This document shows, one piece after another, positions 7,774-16,552 of a stretch of 48,850 nucleotides of DNA. This DNA comes from CAYNST01 sp964546435 (GTDB taxonomy: Bacteria; Pseudomonadota; Gammaproteobacteria; Pseudomonadales; Cellvibrionaceae). A model generated the notes under the pieces. The model had not been told where the DNA came from, searched no databases, and worked only from the letters and a program-made list of their open reading frames with translations. The stretch is from NCBI GenBank assembly GCA_964546435.1, contig CAZJKJ010000021.1, positions 1 through 48,850 of the forward strand, in the 5' to 3' direction. Position numbers and translations under genes: made by a program. How positions within the stretch are numbered: the first letter of the stretch is position 1; each line of letters begins with the position of its first letter.

Positions 7774-9051
7774 GTGATTCTCGGTCGTCGCAACTGCATG
7801 TTTATCGGCGTCCTGCTTTCGGCAGTGATTTTCTTCGTCCATTATTTGTTGCCGCCGAAGCGGCACACGCTATATCCGGCCGAACCGGCGATTGTGGCAC
7901 TGTACGGCTTTACCGATGCCAAAGTGGGCAGCTCCGCCCAGTGGGTGGATGGCCGGCAGAAGGAATGGATCTGTAACTACCAGGCCAGCCATGAACTCGG
8001 GTGTGGCTGGGACATCCGTTGGGATCCGTTTGTGGCGAAAGGTAAGGATTTCCGCGATTACGATGCCCTCGAATACCTCATTGCCTATGAAGGCACCGCC
8101 TCACGCATCCGCCTGAGCCTGCGTGCCTTTGACCCTGAATATGCCCAAGTAGACGATGTGCACAGTACCAAGGTGTTGTCGGTGACCGTTCCGGTCAATG
8201 AACTGAACAAACCTTTCGTGGTGAAACTCTCTGAATTCAGTGTTGCCAGCTGGTGGTTGCGGCAGCGCAATGCCCGCCGGCAGTGGTCGTTACCGCAATT
8301 TGACAACGTGGTTGTGGTTGGCGTGGATATTATCGAGCCGGGTGTCCACAAGGCGGAGATTAAGAAAATCGTGCTGATCAGCGAATGGATCCGCACGGAA
8401 ACGCTGCTGATCGTGCTGCTGGGATTCTGGATGCTGGTGTTTCTGGGCAGCGGCCTCGTCAGCTTTTACCGACTGTACCGGCGGGCACAATACGAACGCC
8501 ATCTGGTCACCATTCTGGAGGCGCGCCAACACCGGCAGGAGGCAGAAAAGCAGGATTTGCGGGAGCTGATTGATACCGATCCGCTGACCGGCGTTTACAA
8601 CCGGGCCGGCATAGAGCCGTTTGTCCGGGAGATTTTTGGCGGGACGGGGACCACCGTGGAGCTGGGTGCCATGCTGCTGGATATCGACCATTTCAAACAG
8701 CTCAACAATACGTGGGGCCACGACATGGGTGATCGCGTCCTGCGCGCCTTCGCGGCGGCCATTGCGGCCAATCTGCGAAACGAGGATCTGTTCGCCCGCT
8801 GGGACGGGGAAAAATTTCTGGTGATCTGCCGCAACCGGACCGAAGCAACTTTGCTGCAGTTTGCCGAAAAGCTCAGGGAGATTACCGCCAGCTATACTTT
8901 CGGTGGCGAGTTTGAACTCAAGATAACAGTGAGCATAGGCACGACAATGGCCCAGAAAGGCGATCGGTTCGAGGTAGTGATGCATCGTCTGAACGATGCC
9001 TTGCTGCACGCGAAGGAAGGTGGCCGGGACCGCGTGGAATTTGTGGCATGA
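7774..9051 (+). CDS. Paralogous membrane GGDEF protein with degenerate DGEKF site
   Basis: 425 residues from the GTG at 7774 (8 nt after AAGGGA; the GTG at 7771 is equally in frame). N-terminal membrane segment (CMFIGVLLSAVIFFVHYLL), a periplasmic domain like that of the upstream protein (FRDYDALEY, LSEFSVASWW, GVDIIEPGVHK), a second membrane helix (TLLIVLLGFWMLVFLGSG), a short coiled coil and a GGDEF domain beginning DTDPLTGVYNRAGI. The signature is DGEKF (about residues 344-348) instead of GG(D/E)EF: the first Gly is Asp and the fourth position is Lys. Loss of cyclase activity is likely; it may act as a GTP- or c-di-GMP-independent partner. Nine to twelve nt after the previous stop, so co-transcribed. 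Confidence 0.88.
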   Translation: MILGRRNCMFIGVLLSAVIFFVHYLLPPKRHTLYPAEPAIVALYGFTDAKVGSSAQWVDGRQKEWICNYQASHELGCGWDIRWDPFVAKGKDFRDYDALEYLIAYEGTASRIRLSLRAFDPEYAQVDDVHSTKVLSVTVPVNELNKPFVVKLSEFSVASWWLRQRNARRQWSLPQFDNVVVVGVDIIEPGVHKAEIKKIVLISEWIRTETLLIVLLGFWMLVFLGSGLVSFYRLYRRAQYERHLVTILEARQHRQEAEKQDLRELIDTDPLTGVYNRAGIEPFVREIFGGTGTTVELGAMLLDIDHFKQLNNTWGHDMGDRVLRAFAAAIAANLRNEDLFARWDGEKFLVICRNRTEATLLQFAEKLREITASYTFGGEFELKITVSIGTTMAQKGDRFEVVMHRLNDALLHAKEGGRDRVEFVA

Positions 9052-12000
9052 GCGACAGCGTGACGGTGCGAAAGGTACCGGGTGTGCCGTCGGTAACGCG
9101 CGCGCTACGGGGTGCGCTGGCACTTCTGGCGCTGTTGCCGTGGGTGACCCCCCGCCTGCACGCGTACCCGGTTCCAGCAGTAACTGCCGACACGACCAAC
9201 CTCACCAGCACTGCCAGGGTTCATCCGCTGTATCTGGAAGAAGATCGCTGGGGTGGCTATACCGGCTGGTCTGTCCGCGATCGCCAGGGGTTTCTGTGGC
9301 TGGCCACCGACAACGGCCTCAAACGTTACGACGGGTACAATTTTCGTGTCTACACCGCCGACTCCACCCGCGAAGGCTCCATAGGCTCGGCCGCCATCCG
9401 GTTTCTGATGCTGCAAAGAAAGAATGGCGCTCTCTGGGCTGCCGGCGGCAATCTCAACCGCTATCATGTGGCCACCGATTCCTTCACGACGTATAACGTG
9501 TCGAATCTGGCTCACATCCGGGACATCCACGAAGACCAGGACGGCCTCTTCTGGATCGGTGGGGAAGGGTTCGGGCTGGTCCGGTTCAGCCCGAACAATG
9601 GAGAAATCCTGGAGCGCCTGTTCCTGAATACGGACGACGCTCACATCTGGAGTATCGAACCGCGTCGTGGTACCCGTCAGCTATGGCTGGCCACGGCAGG
9701 CGGGCTGGTGCTGTTCGATACCGTCAGTCGCGACCTGAAACGTTACTATCTGCCGATCGATCTGAATACGGGCATGGAAGTGATTCGGGCCGTGGCGGAG
9801 GATGACCAGGGGCGGGTCTGGATCGCCACTCTGCAGGGGCTGTTCATGCTGGATCCGGCTACGGGCGCGTACCGCCATTACGACGGCGCCAATATGGGCC
9901 TGACCAATGATGTGCTCTGGTCGGTGATGACAGACAGCCACGGGCAGGTCTGGGCCAGTACCGACAAGCAGGGCGTGGTCAAATACCTCCCCGAGACCGA
10001 CAACTTTCTGCATTTTCCCGCCTCGGCCTATGACCCGCATCGCTTCCCCCGGGGGGCGATACCGCATATGCACGAGGATCACGAGGGGCATATCTGGTTT
10101 TCTGCGGGCAATTACGGCGTTTACCGACTCAGCGAACATCTGGAAAAATTCCGCGCCTATACCCACAGTTCCGAGTATCAGGATTCCCTCGCGTTCAATA
10201 ATGTCCTCGGTCTGCTGGAGGATCGCGACGGCTATATCTGGGTTGCGACGGACGGTGGCGGCCTCGATCGTTTTGATCCGCGCACCAACCGTTTCACCCA
10301 CTACCGGCACGATCCAAACGATCCCGAAAGCCTCAGCAGCGATGCGGTCATCTCCCTGGCGCAGGATTCCCGTGGCTATATCTGGGCGGGGACCTGGGGC
10401 GGCGGACTGAGCCGTCTCGACCCGGCCACCGGCAAGTTTTCCACCTTGCAACGTGACCCTGACGCGCCTCCGGAGCGCACCCTCGCCGACAACAATATCT
10501 TCCGCATTGTGGTCGATAAGAATGACCGGCTGTTGCTGAGCGTCTGGCGTCGGGGGTTGCAGATCTATGATCAGAAGGCCGGCCTGTTCGAGTCCTACCT
10601 GCCGCTGGCAGACACCAGCAACTCCGGCATCCGCAGTGAATCCATCAACGATATTCTGCCCACCGCCGACGGCAAGTACTGGATTGCCGGTTACAAGGGG
10701 CTGGAGCTGTTTTCTCCCGAAACTGGCAAGTTTACCTCGCCGGAGATTCCGATTAACGAAGCCATCTCAGATCTGCATCTGGATGACGCCGGCTTTCTGT
10801 GGGTCGCCACCAACAAGAACCTGCTGCGCTACAACCCGGCCACCCATGCGACGGAATTCTTCACGACCCACGACGGTCTGTCGGATGAGTTTGTGGTCTC
10901 CATCGAGCAGGACGACAAGGGGTTTTTGTGGCTGGGTACCCGCAACGGCATCAACCGCTTCGATCCGCGCACCAAGGAGATCAAGACGTTTGACGAGCTC
11001 GATGGCCTGCCCGGATCGCAGTTCAACCGCTTCAGCCACCTCAAGACCCGCAGCGGCTGGATGTACTTCGGCGGCACCCAGGGGTTGACGGCTTTCAATC
11101 CCAACGACCTTCCGCGCAACGAGTATCCGCCCCAGGTCCACTTTATCGGTGGACAGATCGATCAGAACTCCCTGGATCCACGGGTCACGGGGGGGCCGGA
11201 TGTAGTTCTCAATCACCTGAAGCAGTTGAACCTGACCAGCAAGCAACGCAGCCTCGAACTGCGATTTACGGCGACCGGTCTTGTGTCCCCCGGCAAGAAC
11301 CAGTTCCGCTACCGGTTGCTGGGTCTGGAGAACGAATGGAATACCGTGGACAGCAAACAGCGGCAGGTGCGCTACAGCAACCTTCCCCACGGGACCTACC
11401 GCTTCCAGGTGCTGGCCTCCAACAACGAAGGTGTCTGGGGGGCAAAGGCGAAAGAACTGGTGGTGGATGTGGCGCCGGCCTGGTGGCACACCTGGTGGGC
11501 GCGGAGCCTGTATCTGCTGCTGTTCATCATGTCTACCTATGCCTTCAGCTACTGGCGTCTGGCCTCCAACCGGCGCCGGGAGCGACAGCTTGAGGTGCTG
11601 GTCAGCGAGCAAACGTCAAAACTGAAAGAGGCTAACCGCTCCATCATTCATCTGAATACCGAGCTGGAACAGCGGGTGGCCCACCGCACCCGCGAGCTGT
11701 CCATGGAAATCGAGGAACGCCGTGAATCTGAAGCCAAGGCGAACTACATCGCCTACCACGACGCCCTGACCGGTCTGTACAACCGCGCCTGGCTGCTCAA
11801 TCATCTGGCCGGGCTCATAAAAGAGGTGCAGGAAGGCTCGGGTCGGTTCGCGCTGCTGTTTGTGGGCGGCGACCGCTTCCGCAAGATCAATGATACCTAC
11901 GGTCACCTGCAAGGCGATCTGTTGCTCAAGGCCATGTCCGAGCGCCTGCTGGACATACTCCCCGATGGCGGCCATGCGGTCCGTCTGGGCAGCGATGAGT

Positions 12001-13088
12001 TCACCATTGTGGTCGATGAGATCAAGGCAACCCATTCCGTTGAACGGTTGGCAGCGCAGATCACGGCTGCGTTCAGGGAACAGTTCTTCATCGAGAAAGT
12101 GCGCATGAGCCTGAGCGTCAGCGTGGGCTTTGTGGTCTGCGACAACACGTACGTGGATCCCTCCCAGGTTCTGCGCAACGCCAACATTGCCATGCAGAAA
12201 GCCAAAGACCGGGGCCGGGGCGTGTGGCAGATGTTTGATGACGAGATTCTCCAGCAGACCCTGGACATGGCGGCGCTGGAAGTCGATCTTAAACAGGCGC
12301 TGGCACGCGGCCAGTTCAGCGTTGTCTATCAGCCGATCATCATGGTGGAGACCGGCTATCTGAACGGCTTTGAAGTGTTGCTGCGCTGGCGTCACCCGGA
12401 GCGGGGCATGGTGCCGCCCGACCGCTTTATCGGCCTTGCCGAATCCCTCGGCCTGATTTTCGATATCGGTCTGTGGGTTCTGGAAACCGCCTGCGTGCAA
12501 CTGAAGGCCTGGCAGGAATCCCTCTCCCTCGTGAAGCTGCCCACCATCGCGGTCAACCTGTCCCCGGTACAACTGGAGCACGTGGATCTGCTGGAACACA
12601 TTGATGAAGTGTTCCGCCGCACCGGCGTGAGCCGCAGCAACATCAAATTTGAAATCACCGAATCGGCACTGCTCAAACACACCGATACGGTGGACGGCTT
12701 GCTGGAATCTCTGCGGGAGCGAGGCATTGAGCTGGCCATTGATGACTTCGGAACCGGTTACTCATCCCTGAGTTATCTGGACAAACTGCCGGTACAGGTC
12801 TTGAAGATAGACCGCACCTTCGTGAACGCGTTAACGGAGACCCGCAATAACAGCGGCGCCCATGAAATCGTGCGCGCTACCATTTCGCTGGCTCATAACC
12901 TCAATATGCGCGTGGTCGCAGAAGGGATCGAAACCCAGGACCAGCTTGATGCACTCCATTCCTACGGCTGCGACTACGGCCAGGGATATTTCATCGCCAG
13001 ACCCATGTCACCCGAAGACGCAGCGGTATTTCTGGCAAACGCCACACTGGGCAGCTTTCCGGATGAGCGATCGATTAATAATTCATGA
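9048..13088 (+). CDS. Propeller-sensor GGDEF-EAL protein, probable c-di-GMP phosphodiesterase
   Basis: 1346 residues, starting with an ATGA overlap of 4 nt on the upstream stop. Signal sequence (about 20-40), then a two-component-regulator propeller with many WxATxxGLxRYD-type repeats (for example WLATDNGLKRYDG, WIATLQGLFMLDP, WLGTRNGINRFDP; about residues 60-700), a Y_Y_Y domain (about 735-805), one membrane helix (about 820-838), a coiled coil, GGDEF (about 900-1060) and EAL (about 1080-1330). The GGDEF signature is GSDEF (981-985), so synthesis is doubtful. The EAL domain reads EVL at 1109-1111 with the other catalytic landmarks intact: AVNLSP, FEITESAL, DDFGTGYSS, VVAEGIET. A periplasmic sugar-type ligand is the usual guess for this propeller; unproven. 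Confidence 0.93.
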   Translation: MSDSVTVRKVPGVPSVTRALRGALALLALLPWVTPRLHAYPVPAVTADTTNLTSTARVHPLYLEEDRWGGYTGWSVRDRQGFLWLATDNGLKRYDGYNFRVYTADSTREGSIGSAAIRFLMLQRKNGALWAAGGNLNRYHVATDSFTTYNVSNLAHIRDIHEDQDGLFWIGGEGFGLVRFSPNNGEILERLFLNTDDAHIWSIEPRRGTRQLWLATAGGLVLFDTVSRDLKRYYLPIDLNTGMEVIRAVAEDDQGRVWIATLQGLFMLDPATGAYRHYDGANMGLTNDVLWSVMTDSHGQVWASTDKQGVVKYLPETDNFLHFPASAYDPHRFPRGAIPHMHEDHEGHIWFSAGNYGVYRLSEHLEKFRAYTHSSEYQDSLAFNNVLGLLEDRDGYIWVATDGGGLDRFDPRTNRFTHYRHDPNDPESLSSDAVISLAQDSRGYIWAGTWGGGLSRLDPATGKFSTLQRDPDAPPERTLADNNIFRIVVDKNDRLLLSVWRRGLQIYDQKAGLFESYLPLADTSNSGIRSESINDILPTADGKYWIAGYKGLELFSPETGKFTSPEIPINEAISDLHLDDAGFLWVATNKNLLRYNPATHATEFFTTHDGLSDEFVVSIEQDDKGFLWLGTRNGINRFDPRTKEIKTFDELDGLPGSQFNRFSHLKTRSGWMYFGGTQGLTAFNPNDLPRNEYPPQVHFIGGQIDQNSLDPRVTGGPDVVLNHLKQLNLTSKQRSLELRFTATGLVSPGKNQFRYRLLGLENEWNTVDSKQRQVRYSNLPHGTYRFQVLASNNEGVWGAKAKELVVDVAPAWWHTWWARSLYLLLFIMSTYAFSYWRLASNRRRERQLEVLVSEQTSKLKEANRSIIHLNTELEQRVAHRTRELSMEIEERRESEAKANYIAYHDALTGLYNRAWLLNHLAGLIKEVQEGSGRFALLFVGGDRFRKINDTYGHLQGDLLLKAMSERLLDILPDGGHAVRLGSDEFTIVVDEIKATHSVERLAAQITAAFREQFFIEKVRMSLSVSVGFVVCDNTYVDPSQVLRNANIAMQKAKDRGRGVWQMFDDEILQQTLDMAALEVDLKQALARGQFSVVYQPIIMVETGYLNGFEVLLRWRHPERGMVPPDRFIGLAESLGLIFDIGLWVLETACVQLKAWQESLSLVKLPTIAVNLSPVQLEHVDLLEHIDEVFRRTGVSRSNIKFEITESALLKHTDTVDGLLESLRERGIELAIDDFGTGYSSLSYLDKLPVQVLKIDRTFVNALTETRNNSGAHEIVRATISLAHNLNMRVVAEGIETQDQLDALHSYGCDYGQGYFIARPMSPEDAAVFLANATLGSFPDERSINNS

Positions 13089-13097
13089 GGAAATGAA

Positions 13098-13450
13098 GTC
13101 GGAGCGGAGCATGGCGCCGGCAGCATGGATCCTGCGACTGCGCGCAGGATGACGCGGGTTAGGTGCGCAGGATGACGCGGGTTAGGTGCGCAGGAGGGCG
13201 TGCTCCCCAATCGATGTCGGAGCGGAGCATGGCGCCGGCAGCATGGATCCTGCGACTGCGCGCAGGATGANNNNNNNNNNNNNNNNNNNNNNNNNNNNNN
13301 NNNNNNNNNNNNNNNNNNNNNNNNNNNNNNNNNNNNNNNNNNNNNNNNNNNNNNNNNNNNNNNNNNNNNNCGCGGGTTTGGTCCGCAGGATGACACGGGT
13401 TAGGTCCGCAGGATGACGCGGGTTAGGTGCGCAGGAAGACGCGGGTTAAT
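13098..13450 (+). repeat. Cluster of palindromic GGATCCTGCG...CGCAGGATGAC repeats, broken by a gap
   Basis: The hairpin GGATCCTGCGACTGCGCGC followed by AGGATGAC lies at 13127-13153 and again from 13245 up to the gap at 13271. Around it, CGCAGGATGACGCGGGTTAG-type units repeat several times before and after the gap. A 55-bp block at 13098-13152 is identical to 13216-13270, which ends exactly at the first N. The family recurs inverted at 15334-15492. It lies after the stop of the GGDEF-EAL gene. Confidence 0.85.
13271..13370. other. Assembly gap (100 N)
   Basis: One hundred consecutive N inside the palindromic repeat cluster; the true length is unknown. Confidence 0.99.
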
Positions 13451-13560
13451 GCGCAGAGGGGCGTGCTCTCCAGTCGGTGTCTAAACGGAGTCGCAGAGAG
13501 TCGGATAACTTCGGAGGAGGGTGTTGGAATCCTGGGGAAATCGCGCCACTCCCTGGCGCA

Positions 13561-13594
13561 CTTGTATCTCTTGTGGGCTTGTATCTCTTGTGGA
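13561..13594. repeat. 17-bp tandem duplication
   Basis: CTTGTATCTCTTGTGGG is followed directly by CTTGTATCTCTTGTGGA, one mismatch at the last base. It lies about 25 nt past the stop of the PA2169-family gene. Function unknown; likely replication slippage. Confidence 0.75.
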
Positions 13595-13620
13595 TAAGCC
13601 CCGTGTAGAAAAAATACTGC

Positions 13621-14064
13621 TTAGTGGATCATCGCCCGTACGCGGTTGAGCATTTCATGGCTGCGTAGCTGCTCGGGCAAAATGCTCGAATCGATGAAAG
13701 CCCGCACTTGCGGCGACAGGTCATCCGCCTTTTCATTGTAATTGTCGCGACCGCGATCCTCGCCTTGCTCCAGCGCGTTAACTGCCGCTTTCTCGCCAAA
13801 CAGTTTGGCTCCGCCTTCGACCATCTTCGCAAAACTGCCCCACATGCCGCTGGTGGTTTCAGGTTCGCCGCCGAGTTCTTGAATTTTAGAACGCAACAGG
13901 TCCACCCGGGCTTCATGGGACTGTTTGATGGTTAACAGGTTCGAGGTAATGGTCGGATCGTCAACTTTGTCGATGCACTGTTCATAAGTAGCAACGGCAG
14001 AAAGTTCGTCCTGAAGAAATGAATTCAGTTGCTTTACATCGTCACGAAAGTCTTGAGTTTGCAT
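13621..14064 (-). CDS. PA2169-family four-helix-bundle protein (DUF2383)
   Basis: 147 residues, nearly all helical, with the ferritin-like landmarks of the PA2169/DUF2383 family: LNSFLQDELSAVATYEQCI in the first helix, QSHEARVDLLRSKIQELGG in the second, then an AlaNAL/GED turn and a Ser-rich C-terminal helix with LPEQLRSHEMLNRV. Conserved Glu and His residues on the helices (E-x-x-H type) could hold a di-metal site, as in ferritin-like proteins, but the role of this family is not established; members are often stress-linked. The ATG at 14064 follows AAGAGAGG. It is transcribed away from the short-chain dehydrogenase gene. Confidence 0.85.
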   Translation of the reverse strand: MQTQDFRDDVKQLNSFLQDELSAVATYEQCIDKVDDPTITSNLLTIKQSHEARVDLLRSKIQELGGEPETTSGMWGSFAKMVEGGAKLFGEKAAVNALEQGEDRGRDNYNEKADDLSPQVRAFIDSSILPEQLRSHEMLNRVRAMIH

Positions 14065-14431
14065 GGCTTGCCTCTCTTGTTAATTATCGATGTCAGTTTT
14101 GCGGGGTTATCCAGGTTCTCCGTGAGAGTGTGCAAGCAACTGTCGCGCCAGCGTGAGTGCGCGCGGCGTGGACGTTGATTCTATGGCTGCGCGGCAATGC
14201 GGCGAGGAGGAAAGGCGGCACAGCGTGTAGAGTTTACAAACAATTCCGGACGAATCTGCGCCGCGCTGGTCAGGGGCTGGATTGATTCGGTCATAACGGG
14301 GGTAATAGGTCTTGTGGTATGCAGATTGCGTTGTACTCCATAGATTTTTGCATTCATGGTTGTTCAGACAATCAGTGCAACCCAGACAATCATGCAAGCC
14401 AGACAATCCGTTCAGAAGAGGAACGCTGATC
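14065..14431. promoter_or_regulatory. Divergent intergenic region with three spaced CAGACAATC repeats
   Basis: CAGACAATC occurs at 14365-14373, 14383-14391 and 14400-14408, 18 and 17 nt apart, in the same orientation and just upstream of the dehydrogenase start. The rest of this 367-nt stretch holds no supported gene; a 135-residue frame on the minus strand (14107-14514) overlaps the dehydrogenase start and shows no recognisable pattern. Confidence 0.5.
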
Positions 14432-15316
14432 ATGAACAAAAGACAGCTCGTTGACCCGCGCACGAAATACGAAACCCCAGAATTTCCCCGCCAGCAGCAA
14501 TCCATGCCCGGCAAAGAAGCCGAGATGAAGCCGCAGGCGGATCATGGGGAGATGACTTACAAGGGTTCCGGTCGCCTCGATGGACTGGTGGCGCTAATTA
14601 CCGGCGCAGACAGCGGTATTGGCCGCGCAGTGGCGCTTGCCTATGCCCGGGAGGGCGCGAATATCGCGTTCACGTACTTGAATGAGGACGAGGATGCCCG
14701 CGAGACAGAAAGACTGGTCAAAGGGGCTGGGCGCGAAGTGATTTCGTTCCGCATGAACCAGACAAGCCGACCCGCGTGTGAAGAAGTGATTTCCGCCACG
14801 GTCAATAAGCTGGGCAGTCTCGACATTCTGGTGAACAACGCGGCCTTTCAAAAGACTTATGATTCCCTCGAACAGATTCCCGATGAAGATATCGATTACA
14901 CCTTCCGCACCAATATCGAGGCCTTCTTCTATTTTTGTCGAGCCGCCCTGAAACACATGAAGCCCGGTGCGTCCGTCATCAATACCACCTCGATCCAGGC
15001 CTTTTCACCAAGCCCCAATCTCGCGCCCTATGCCGCAACCAAAGCGGCCATCGCCAATTTCACATTGTCGTTTGCCCAAGAGGCCATCGAACACGGAATA
15101 CGCGTTAACGGCGTTGCGCCGGGACCGGTCTGGACGCCATTGATTCCGTCCACCATGTCCCAAGAAAAAACCGAAAATTTCGGTGCAAACACCCTGTTCG
15201 AACGACCGGCCCAACCCGCCGAGCTGGCACCGATTTATGTTTTTCTGGCTTCCGAAGACGCCAGTTATATTACCGGGGAGATTTATGGCGTGACTGGAGG
15301 TCGCAAACAGCTCTAG
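14432..15316 (+). CDS. Short-chain dehydrogenase/reductase, general stress protein 39/YghA-like
   Basis: 294 residues. A polar N-terminal extension (about 1-45, MNKRQLVDPRTKYETPEFP) precedes a Rossmann domain: TGADSGIGRA binds NAD(P), NNAA follows the fourth strand, and the catalytic set includes Ser in INTTSIQ and YAATK (Tyr-x-x-x-Lys). The extension and the YITGEIYGVTGG ending are typical of the classical SDR subgroup containing B. subtilis YdaD/YhdF-like and E. coli YghA-like enzymes, which are induced by stress. Substrate unknown. The start at 14432 has AGAGGAA upstream; the frame is open from 14312 but earlier codons would run through the intergenic repeat. Confidence 0.9.
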   Translation: MNKRQLVDPRTKYETPEFPRQQQSMPGKEAEMKPQADHGEMTYKGSGRLDGLVALITGADSGIGRAVALAYAREGANIAFTYLNEDEDARETERLVKGAGREVISFRMNQTSRPACEEVISATVNKLGSLDILVNNAAFQKTYDSLEQIPDEDIDYTFRTNIEAFFYFCRAALKHMKPGASVINTTSIQAFSPSPNLAPYAATKAAIANFTLSFAQEAIEHGIRVNGVAPGPVWTPLIPSTMSQEKTENFGANTLFERPAQPAELAPIYVFLASEDASYITGEIYGVTGGRKQL

Positions 15317-15333
15317 GCGCTGTACGAAAAGCG

Positions 15334-15492
15334 CCTGCGCACCCCACTTACGTCATCCTGCGCACCCCACTTACGTCATCCTGCGCGCAGTCGCAGGATC
15401 CACAGTGCCCGCGCAATGCTCCGAACCTAACCCACGTCATCCTGCGCACCTCACTTACGTCATCCTGCGCGAAGTCGCAGGATCCACAGTGC
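15334..15492 (-). repeat. Palindromic GTCATCCTGCGC repeats, inverted copy of the 13098-13450 family
   Basis: GTCATCCTGCGCGCAGTCGC plus AGGATCC forms a hairpin at 15375-15401 and a near-identical one (GAAG for GCAG) at 15459-15485; ACGTCATCCTGCGCAC units lie between them. This is the reverse complement of the family seen after the GGDEF-EAL gene, and it lies right after the dehydrogenase stop. Frames translated from it (CDCAQDD-type peptides) are not genes. Confidence 0.85.
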
Positions 15493-15884
15493 CTTCCACC
15501 CCGCTCAGGCCAGCGTTGGCGCCTCACCCCCTCGTTGCGATATTTGACGACGAACGGATATCCGGACGGCATGAGGCTTCGCTATTCTTAATGGCGGTTG
15601 TTGTGCGAAACAGCCGGCAATTTTTCAAAAGATGGTTAATCAAGAACGTGAAACACAGAGATTCAGTTTCAAAAGGAGCATAAGGCAATTACAATATGCG
15701 CGCTTCGCGGCCACCGTTGCCCCGCAGGCAGCATATCGAGCCTGAGCGCTTATTTAGGTCTTGACGGGCGGCCGGATGAATATCATCCGCAGGGCCCCGA
15801 CATGTTTTCATATCGACCGGGCGTGGTCGCACCCGACCGGGGTAGCTGGTTTGCCTCCATCACTAGTGGTCAACGGATCGCTTC
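15493..15884. other. Intergenic stretch without recognised gene
   Basis: About 390 nt. Visible structure is limited to a perfect 7-bp inverted repeat CGGATGA-ATA-TCATCCG at 15773-15789 and two GACCGGG copies shortly before the DnaJ-related gene. No open frame here looks coding. Confidence 0.4.
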
Positions 15885-16496
15885 ATGAAAAGCAGAGTTA
15901 CATTCATGCTTGTACCCGAGCATATTGAACGGTTGATTAAGGCAGTGTACGAATTTCTGACCTGCCAGCAGCAAGCGGTTACCGAACACCAGCTGCTGGT
16001 GGAGCTTGCAACTCAGGGTGTCTGGAAAGACCTGACCCAGGGCAGCGCGATTCTCCAGCAGTTCCAGAAGCACTTCCTCACCATGCACGCGCTGTATCGG
16101 CTGCAACTGCGTCTGGCGCGAGAGCGGGTACGGTTGATCATCAGCCCCGGTGCCATTTTGCTGCCACCGCCCGGTACCGATGAGCTGACTCGGGCCAACT
16201 GGGAGGCGGATCAGACCCAGCGGGATTACTACCTCGACCTGAACCATCTGGCCGCCGCCAATGAGTCCTCTGCCGCAGAGCTGCTGCGGGAATTTTTCAT
16301 CGAAAACGAAAGCTGGAAGAAGCCGGAAGACGCCTACGAGACTCTCGGTCTGCCGTCGGGAGCCGGATGGCCGGCGGTGCAATCTGCTTACCGCCGCAAG
16401 GCGTCCACCTATCACCCGGATCGCGGTGGTTCATCGGATGATTTCCAGTCCCTGCGTTCGGCTTATGAAAGCCTTAAGCGAACCCTCCGCCCTTGA
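15885..16496 (+). CDS. DnaJ-related protein with C-terminal J domain
   Basis: 203 residues. The N-terminal two thirds match the DNA-J-related N-terminal domain seen in gammaproteobacteria (EHIERLIKAVYEFLTCQQQA ... LFQ/FLTMHALYRLQ). The last ~60 residues are a J domain: AYETLGLP, AYRRKASTYHPDRGG with the HPD tripeptide needed to stimulate DnaK ATPase, and FQSLRSAYESLK. It lacks the Gly/Phe and zinc-finger parts of full DnaJ, so it would be a specialised J protein. An internal ATG at 15906 is an alternative start; neither has a strong ribosome-binding site. The stop overlaps a TTG (16493) in the nuclease frame. Confidence 0.88.
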   Translation: MKSRVTFMLVPEHIERLIKAVYEFLTCQQQAVTEHQLLVELATQGVWKDLTQGSAILQQFQKHFLTMHALYRLQLRLARERVRLIISPGAILLPPPGTDELTRANWEADQTQRDYYLDLNHLAAANESSAAELLREFFIENESWKKPEDAYETLGLPSGAGWPAVQSAYRRKASTYHPDRGGSSDDFQSLRSAYESLKRTLRP

Positions 16497-16552
16497 ACCC
16501 GTCTGTCATCGTCTATCCGCGCTTGCCGGTCCGGTTCGACCTGGCTCGCCGA

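Noticed and set aside
6181..9051. Tandem cyclase paralogues as one gene split by a frameshift
   Set aside because: Each has its own membrane anchor, sensor and complete GGDEF domain, so they are duplicates, not fragments.
15348..15572. Small protein with CDCAQDD-type repeats
   Set aside because: It is a translation of the palindromic GTCATCCTGCGC repeat and has no independent coding signal.
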